DNA of 64,000 nt from Oceanospirillum sp048268485. GTDB lineage: Bacteria > Pseudomonadota > Gammaproteobacteria > Pseudomonadales > Halomonadaceae. The stretch is from contig JBLWVL010000006.1 in NCBI GenBank assembly GCA_048268485.1, forward strand, positions 67,442-131,441. The letters run 5' to 3'. The notes beneath the pieces were generated by a model, which was not told the origin of the DNA, did not search any database, and saw only the letters and a program-made list of their open reading frames with translations. Below, piece after piece: positions 59,533 through 64,000 of the stretch (position 1 is its first letter; the number at the start of each line of letters is the position of its first letter). The translations under genes and the position numbers were made by a program.

Positions 59533-60840
59533 ATGTCCCCCCAATTTACCTCTGATGACCGGAGTAAAACCTCAATCCAGCCCGATACTCAGGCTGTCGA
59601 GCTTCAGACCCGCTTGCGTTTTCTTGCATTATCTTCTTTGAAAGGTCTTGGCCCGGCGGGTGTAAGAGACCTGTTAGCTTTTGCAGAGCAGGAGGGCGTG
59701 GCCTGTGGTGACGACGACTTTTGGCTACTCGTTCTGACTCTGCTGCAAAAACAACAACGTATTTCAACAGATGAACTGCATACGTTTGAGCAGCGTATCA
59801 CCGATCCTATATACAGTCCTTCAGGCATCAGCTGGCCAGAACGTGACCGGGTTGTTGAGTGGCTGCAAACATCGGAAGACAGGCAGCTTCTGGCATTGGG
59901 ACAGGATGATTACCCATTACTGCTATCGGAAATAGCAGACCCTCCATTGCTGCTCTATCTGCAAGGTGATGCTGACCTGTTGCACCGGCCCCAGCTGGCG
60001 ATAGTCGGAGCACGCCGGCCAACCGCGATGGGGCTGTCTGATGCCCGGGCTTTTGCTGGCGCGCTTACCGAGCTGGGGTGGGTGATAACCAGCGGCCTTG
60101 CGGAAGGTATCGATGCAGCAGCGCATCAGGGCGCGTTGCAGGCAAATGCCTCCACAGTTGCTGTACTGGGAACGGGTATTGATCGCTGTTACCCATCACG
60201 TCATAAAGGGTTACAGCAACAGATAGCGGCTTGTGGCTTGCTGGTTAGTGAATATCCATTGGGAACGCCACCAAGAGGGCCTAATTTTCCCCGGCGTAAC
60301 CGTATTGTCAGTGGCTTAAGTCTCGGCCTTCTGGTTGTGGAGGCTGCATTAAAAAGTGGCTCTTTAATCAGTGCCCGCCTTGCCAGTGAACAGGGCCGTG
60401 AGGTGTTTGCCATTCCAGGATCGATCCATCAGGCACAAAGTAAAGGCTGTCATCAGCTGATTAAAAATGGAGCGAAGCTGACGGAAACTGTGATGGATAT
60501 GCATGAGGAACTTGAGCACTGGTTGAGTCAGCCTCCCATAGTGGGTCAGACTGTTGCAAATGATCGTCAACCAGAGCTATTTGGAGCTTCATCACCTGTA
60601 TCCCGGAAAGCTGCTTTGGTTTCCGTAGACCAGAAGCAAGCCGTTAAAAAACGTGAGTCCGGTGAGTTTAGTTCAGATGATGCTTTTCGTCTTTGGCAAG
60701 CCGTTGAAGCCGGGGCAGGAAGTATTGATGAGTTAGTCATGAGGTGTCAGCTTGATCCGGTTCAGATTAGTCAGCATTGCCTGATGCTGGAGATGCAGGG
60801 GTTGTTGGTTCAGAAAGCGGGTCGCTGGCAGGCGTTATGA
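59533..60840 (+). CDS. dprA: DNA-processing protein DprA/Smf
   Basis: Binds incoming single-stranded DNA and loads RecA in natural transformation. 435 residues from ATG at 59533, preceded by the strong site AAGGAGA; the longer frame upstream is rejected. SAM-like N-terminal domain, Rossmann DNA-binding domain with AIVGARRPTAMGLSDARAFA, VITSGLAEGIDAAAHQGALQ, VLGTGIDRCYP and LVVEAALKSGSLISARLA, and a C-terminal winged helix from about residue 375. tsaC follows after 68 bp. Confidence 0.95.
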   Translation: MSPQFTSDDRSKTSIQPDTQAVELQTRLRFLALSSLKGLGPAGVRDLLAFAEQEGVACGDDDFWLLVLTLLQKQQRISTDELHTFEQRITDPIYSPSGISWPERDRVVEWLQTSEDRQLLALGQDDYPLLLSEIADPPLLLYLQGDADLLHRPQLAIVGARRPTAMGLSDARAFAGALTELGWVITSGLAEGIDAAAHQGALQANASTVAVLGTGIDRCYPSRHKGLQQQIAACGLLVSEYPLGTPPRGPNFPRRNRIVSGLSLGLLVVEAALKSGSLISARLASEQGREVFAIPGSIHQAQSKGCHQLIKNGAKLTETVMDMHEELEHWLSQPPIVGQTVANDRQPELFGASSPVSRKAALVSVDQKQAVKKRESGEFSSDDAFRLWQAVEAGAGSIDELVMRCQLDPVQISQHCLMLEMQGLLVQKAGRWQAL

Positions 60841-60908
60841 GTGCTTTTTCTTGCATCTCTGATAAGCCTTAGTTAATTTCCGTCCTGAACTTGAAGCAGG
60901 TAATAAAC

Positions 60909-61478
60909 GTGGATAAGCAACACATTCAGCAAGCGGCAGAAACGATCAGACAGGGCGGTGTTATTGCCTATCCCACCGAAGCGGTTTGGGGGCTGGGTTG
61001 TGATCCACATAATACTAAGGCGATGGAGACGCTACTGACGCTGAAATCCCGTGACCCGGCTAAGGGGGTTATCCTGATCGCCGCCAGCTTTGAGCAGGTG
61101 TTACCCTATATGGAACCTTCCTTTATGGAAGGACTTTCCCATGAGAAAAAGTTACAACTCACTCACACCTGGCCCGGCCCAAATACTTGGTTAGTGCCTC
61201 CTTCGGATAAAGTACCGGCTTTGATTAAAGGTCAGCATCCGCTGGTGGCTATGCGGGTAACGGCTCACCCTCTGGTGCAGGCATTGTGTGAAGCCTTTGG
61301 TGGCCCCATTGTTTCTACGTCAGCCAATCCGGCAGGAGAAGATCCTGCGCTGAGTGAAAAAGATATCCACACCTACTTTGATAATCGCTTGGACTATGTG
61401 TTGTCCGGTGAACTGGGCGGTCTGGGGCAGCCAAGCACCATTCGTAATCTGTTGACCGGTGAAACCCTGCGGGCCTGA
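60909..61478 (+). CDS. tsaC: Threonylcarbamoyl-AMP synthase TsaC
   Basis: Makes threonylcarbamoyl-AMP for t6A37 of ANN-decoding tRNAs. 189 residues from GTG at 60909 (VDKQHIQQAAETIRQGGVIA); a TTG six codons earlier lacks a ribosome site. YrdC fold with AYPTEAVWGLGCDPHN, a KGVILIAASFEQ Lys and PIVSTSANPAGEDP. Follows dprA, as in most relatives. Confidence 0.94.
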   Translation: MDKQHIQQAAETIRQGGVIAYPTEAVWGLGCDPHNTKAMETLLTLKSRDPAKGVILIAASFEQVLPYMEPSFMEGLSHEKKLQLTHTWPGPNTWLVPPSDKVPALIKGQHPLVAMRVTAHPLVQALCEAFGGPIVSTSANPAGEDPALSEKDIHTYFDNRLDYVLSGELGGLGQPSTIRNLLTGETLRA

Positions 61479-61655
61479 CACTGTCCCTCTGTAAGCCGTT
61501 GATGCTTGTCTCTGCAGGCTAATCCCCCTAGTATTTGCGGCAACTTTTTTGATTGGGTTTCCTGTCCGGAGACTCCATACCTTTTTTCTCAGTCCGGCTC
61601 TGTGATCTACCGCTTTTTTAGTGCCTGGCTGAAATGTTAACCACCGGAGAACACC

Positions 61656-62573
61656 ATGAGTGCTGTCGATTTTGAAGCCGTTAAATCCTATCTGCTCGAC
61701 CTGCAGGATCGTATCTGTGTGGGGCTTGCTGAAGAAGATGGCAAGGTTGGCTTTCAGGAAGATAACTGGCAGCGTGAGCAGGGTGGCGGCGGTCGTACCC
61801 GATTGATCACCGAGGGTGCGGTGTTTGAGAAAGGCGGCGTGAATTTCTCCCATGTATTTGGTGGAAAACTACCCCCAAGTGCATCTGCAGTTCGTCCTGA
61901 ACTGGCAGGCCGGAGCTTCCATGCGGCAGGCGTTTCTTTGGTGATGCATCCCGAAAACCCCTATGTACCAACCTCCCATATGAATGTGCGTATCTTCGTT
62001 GCCGAGAAAGAAGGCGAGGAGCCGGTTTGGTGGTTTGGCGGTGGTTACGATCTGACACCGTATTACGGCTTTGAAGAAGATTGTGTTGCCTGGCATCAGG
62101 TAGCGAAGCAAGCCTGTGAGCCATTCGGGGACAAGGTTTATCCTAAGTATAAAAAGTGGTGTGACGAGTACTTCTACCTGAAGCACCGCGAAGAAGCCCG
62201 CGGCGTCGGTGGTCTCTTTATGGACGATCTGAACGAAGCCACTTTCGGCAGCTTTGAAGAGTGCTTTAAGTTTATTCAGGCGGTGGGTGACAGCTATCTG
62301 GAGGCTTACCGCCCTATTGTAGCCAAGCGCAAAGACACACCATTCGGTGAGCGTGAGCGAAAGTTCCAGTGCTACCGTCGCGGTCGCTATGTGGAGTTCA
62401 ATCTGGTCTTTGATCGTGGCACCTTGTTTGGCCTGCAATCCGGTGGTCGTACCGAGTCGATCCTGATGTCACTGCCGCCAGTCGTACATTGGGACTACGG
62501 CTATGAACCGGAAGCGGGCAGTGCGGAAGCTGAGCTTTATGAGCGCTTTCTGCCGCACCGTGACTGGATCTGA
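61656..62573 (+). CDS. hemF: Oxygen-dependent coproporphyrinogen III oxidase HemF
   Basis: Aerobic haem biosynthesis: coproporphyrinogen III to protoporphyrinogen IX. 305 residues, normal length. EKGGVNFSHVFGGKLPPSA, VPTSHMNVRIFVAEKEGEEP, WWFGGGYDLTPYYGFEEDCV, GVGGLFMDDLN and YVEFNLVFDRGTLFGLQSGG. Ribosome site GGAGAACACCATG. It lies 177 bp after tsaC; no qor-type gene stands between, unlike Pseudomonas. Confidence 0.97.
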   Translation: MSAVDFEAVKSYLLDLQDRICVGLAEEDGKVGFQEDNWQREQGGGGRTRLITEGAVFEKGGVNFSHVFGGKLPPSASAVRPELAGRSFHAAGVSLVMHPENPYVPTSHMNVRIFVAEKEGEEPVWWFGGGYDLTPYYGFEEDCVAWHQVAKQACEPFGDKVYPKYKKWCDEYFYLKHREEARGVGGLFMDDLNEATFGSFEECFKFIQAVGDSYLEAYRPIVAKRKDTPFGERERKFQCYRRGRYVEFNLVFDRGTLFGLQSGGRTESILMSLPPVVHWDYGYEPEAGSAEAELYERFLPHRDWI

Positions 62574-62687
62574 TTTTCCAGAAAGAAAGCCGGGCAGTTA
62601 CCCGCTGTCCGGTTCTAACCCTATTCAAATTGTTATCCGAAACGTCTGCCAAAAGACGTTGCTGAATGATTTTGCAGGAGCCAGAAG

Positions 62688-63428
62688 ATGAGCCAACAGG
62701 CTGCCAACGATGCTATGCCTACTAACGATACCCAACATAAACTTCAGGTTGCCTACATCATGGACCCGCTGTGTGGCTGGTGTTACGCCGCAGCACCGAT
62801 AGTGGACGCGATGCGAGAGGCGTTTGGTGATCAACTGCAGTGGCAGATCTATCTGGGGGGGCTGATTCGTGAGTCCCGGGTTCTGGGGCCACGTTTTTGT
62901 GATCATATTCTGGCGGCCAGTCAGCGTATTGAACAGATTACCGGGCAGCCCATCGGTGCTGACTTTAAGCAGATGATTCAGCAGCCGGACTGTAAGCTGG
63001 ATTCCCGTCCGGCCAGTATCGCCATTCACGAGCTGATTCTGCAAGGTGAGCCGGAAAAGACACTGGACTACATCAAGCGTCTGCAGAACCATCATTTCCG
63101 TGAAGGTTTCAGTCTGAATGAAACCGATCTTCTGATCAGCGCTACCGATGGCCTGTTAGATGATCAGACCACTCTGAAAGAGAAGCTGAGTAAACCGGCA
63201 ACCTGGTCCGACCTGATGGACCCGCTGTTTACTCAGGGTCATAACATGATGACCTCGTCGGAAGGGCAGGGTTACCCAACCTTTGCCATTAAGTATCGTG
63301 GTCGTTACCAGAAGATTCAGCATGAAGATTTTTATGGGAACCCGGAAGGACTGATTCAGGCATTGAAGCCTGTGGTGATGGAAGTGACGTCCGGCCAGAT
63401 GGCAACACCTCAGGCGACGGAGGTTTAA
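62688..63428 (+). CDS. DsbA-family protein (CxxC thioredoxin-like, FrnE/DsbA-FrnE branch)
   Basis: 246 residues without a signal peptide, so probably cytoplasmic. Active-site Cys29-Gly-Trp-Cys32 in IMDPLCGWCYAAAPIVDAM, an inserted helical domain (about 80-190), and a cis-Pro loop near residue 205 (GQGYPTFAIKY). The M/FDPxCxWCY opening is typical of the DsbA-like group annotated as FrnE or putative protein-disulfide isomerase. AGGAG seven bases before ATG. Only 2 bp separate its stop from aroE. Substrate unknown. Confidence 0.85.
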   Translation: MSQQAANDAMPTNDTQHKLQVAYIMDPLCGWCYAAAPIVDAMREAFGDQLQWQIYLGGLIRESRVLGPRFCDHILAASQRIEQITGQPIGADFKQMIQQPDCKLDSRPASIAIHELILQGEPEKTLDYIKRLQNHHFREGFSLNETDLLISATDGLLDDQTTLKEKLSKPATWSDLMDPLFTQGHNMMTSSEGQGYPTFAIKYRGRYQKIQHEDFYGNPEGLIQALKPVVMEVTSGQMATPQATEV

Positions 63429-63430
63429 GA

Positions 63431-64000
63431 TGACAGACCGTTATGCTGTATTTGGCAACCCTATCGCCCACAGTAAATCACCCCAGATCCATCAGGCGTT
63501 TGCCCGCCAGACCCAGCAGCTGTTGAGTTACGAAGCCCTGCTGGCACCGGTGGATGCTTTTGCTCAATCTCTGCGTGCTTTTCTGGCGGATCAGGGGCGG
63601 GGCTGCAATATCACTGTACCTTTCAAGCAGGATGCTTTTGAAACCGCAGAGCAACTGACCGCCCGTGCTCAGCGCGCCGGTGCCGTGAACACGCTTTGGC
63701 TGGCGGAAGATGGTCAGCTTTGGGGCGATACCACAGATGGTGTTGGCCTGGTGCGTGACCTGACCGATAATCAGCAGGTTGGTATCAGTGGTCAGCGGGT
63801 ACTGATTCTGGGGGCCGGTGGCGCCGTGCGTGGTGTGATCGAACCGATTCTGGAACAGAAACCGGCTTCCGTGGTGATTGCTAACCGTACCGTTTCCAAG
63901 GCTGAACTTTTGGTGGATATCTTTAAAGACCTGCTGCCGGAAGATTGTACCCTTTCAGCCTGCGGTTTTACCGACCTTGAAGGCCAGCAGTTTGATCGGG
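63431..64000 (+). CDS. aroE: Shikimate dehydrogenase AroE (5' part, runs off the window)
   Basis: NADPH-dependent reduction of 3-dehydroshikimate. 190 codons visible. VFGNPIAHSKSPQIHQAFA (shikimate-binding SKS), CNITVPFKQDAF with the catalytic Lys, AGAVNTL, DTTDGVGL and the NADP loop LILGAGGAVRGV. Starts 2 bp after the DsbA-family gene with GGAGG upstream, so it is co-transcribed. Confidence 0.96.

Noticed and set aside
1..64000. CRISPR array, insertion sequence, prophage, integron, tRNA or rRNA
   Set aside because: No repeated spacers, transposase or integrase motifs, terminal repeats with target duplications, or tRNA/rRNA-like sequences were recognised anywhere in the window.

Overview
This window is the replication-origin region of a gammaproteobacterial chromosome. 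It is almost entirely core housekeeping genome: I see no insertion sequence, prophage, CRISPR array, tRNA or rRNA. Gene content and order (mnmG-rsmG-parA-parB-atp operon; rpmH-rnpA-yidC-mnmE; dnaA-dnaN-recF-gyrB-gmhB-glyS-glyQ; trkH-trkA-rsmB-fmt-def / dprA-tsaC-hemF-aroE) match the Pseudomonas/Oceanospirillales arrangement. Moderate base composition and LPS-Kdo genes suggest a marine Oceanospirillaceae-like bacterium (Amphritea, Neptunomonas or Marinobacterium type). That assignment is inference, and the genus cannot be fixed from the sequence alone.

Layout. 1-4.1 kb: a phosphate-starvation locus on the minus strand (pstA partial, pstC, pstS), with one Pho box before pstS and a second, separate one before pstC. 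4.3-12.5 kb: yciA thioesterase, an orphan TRAP solute-binding lipoprotein, uvrD, a large PAS/GGDEF/EAL protein and a HexR-like regulator. 12.7 kb: a 73-residue protein with a well-formed promoter. 13-23.5 kb: glmS, glmU and the complete nine-gene atpIBEFHAGDC operon with its promoter and terminator. 23.6-28.1 kb: parB, parA, rsmG and mnmG. 28.1-28.6 kb: an AT-rich gap with DnaA boxes. 28.6-36.9 kb: deaD helicase, a METTL25-like methyltransferase, a DMT transporter, mnmE, yidC and rnpA. 36.9-37.7 kb: rpmH and the main origin candidate, with at least six good DnaA boxes. 37.7-44.1 kb: dnaA, dnaN, recF and gyrB on the plus strand. 44.3-53.2 kb: gmhB, glySQ, a PAP2-like protein, and an LPS-core/lipid A block (kdkA, a GT9 glycosyltransferase, waaA, an LpxL-type acyltransferase). 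53.2-64 kb: trkH, trkA, rsmB, fmt and def on the minus strand, then dprA, tsaC, hemF, a DsbA-family protein and partial aroE on the plus strand.

How the parts work together. Gene orientation switches at about 37 kb, as expected for bidirectional replication. DnaA is encoded beside its own boxes. ParA/ParB are encoded 12-14 kb away, and I find three parS sites (32.1, 41.0 and 41.6 kb) around the origin. All three lie inside coding sequence, and in all three the core reads Phe-His-Val. MnmE and MnmG act together on tRNA wobble uridines. RnpA and rpmH, and YidC with the ATP synthase a/c subunits it helps insert, are classic functional neighbours.

The less ordinary observations are: two DnaA-box clusters about 9 kb apart, a probably leaderless pstC transcript, a terminator splitting dnaN from recF, an 8-bp head-to-head overlap of kdkA with a glycosyltransferase, several long inverted repeats in promoters or leaders, a GADEF-variant cyclase domain, a PAP2 protein with altered catalytic positions, and expected neighbours that are absent (yidD, a LysM gene before dprA). 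I did not find a convincing undescribed multi-gene system.
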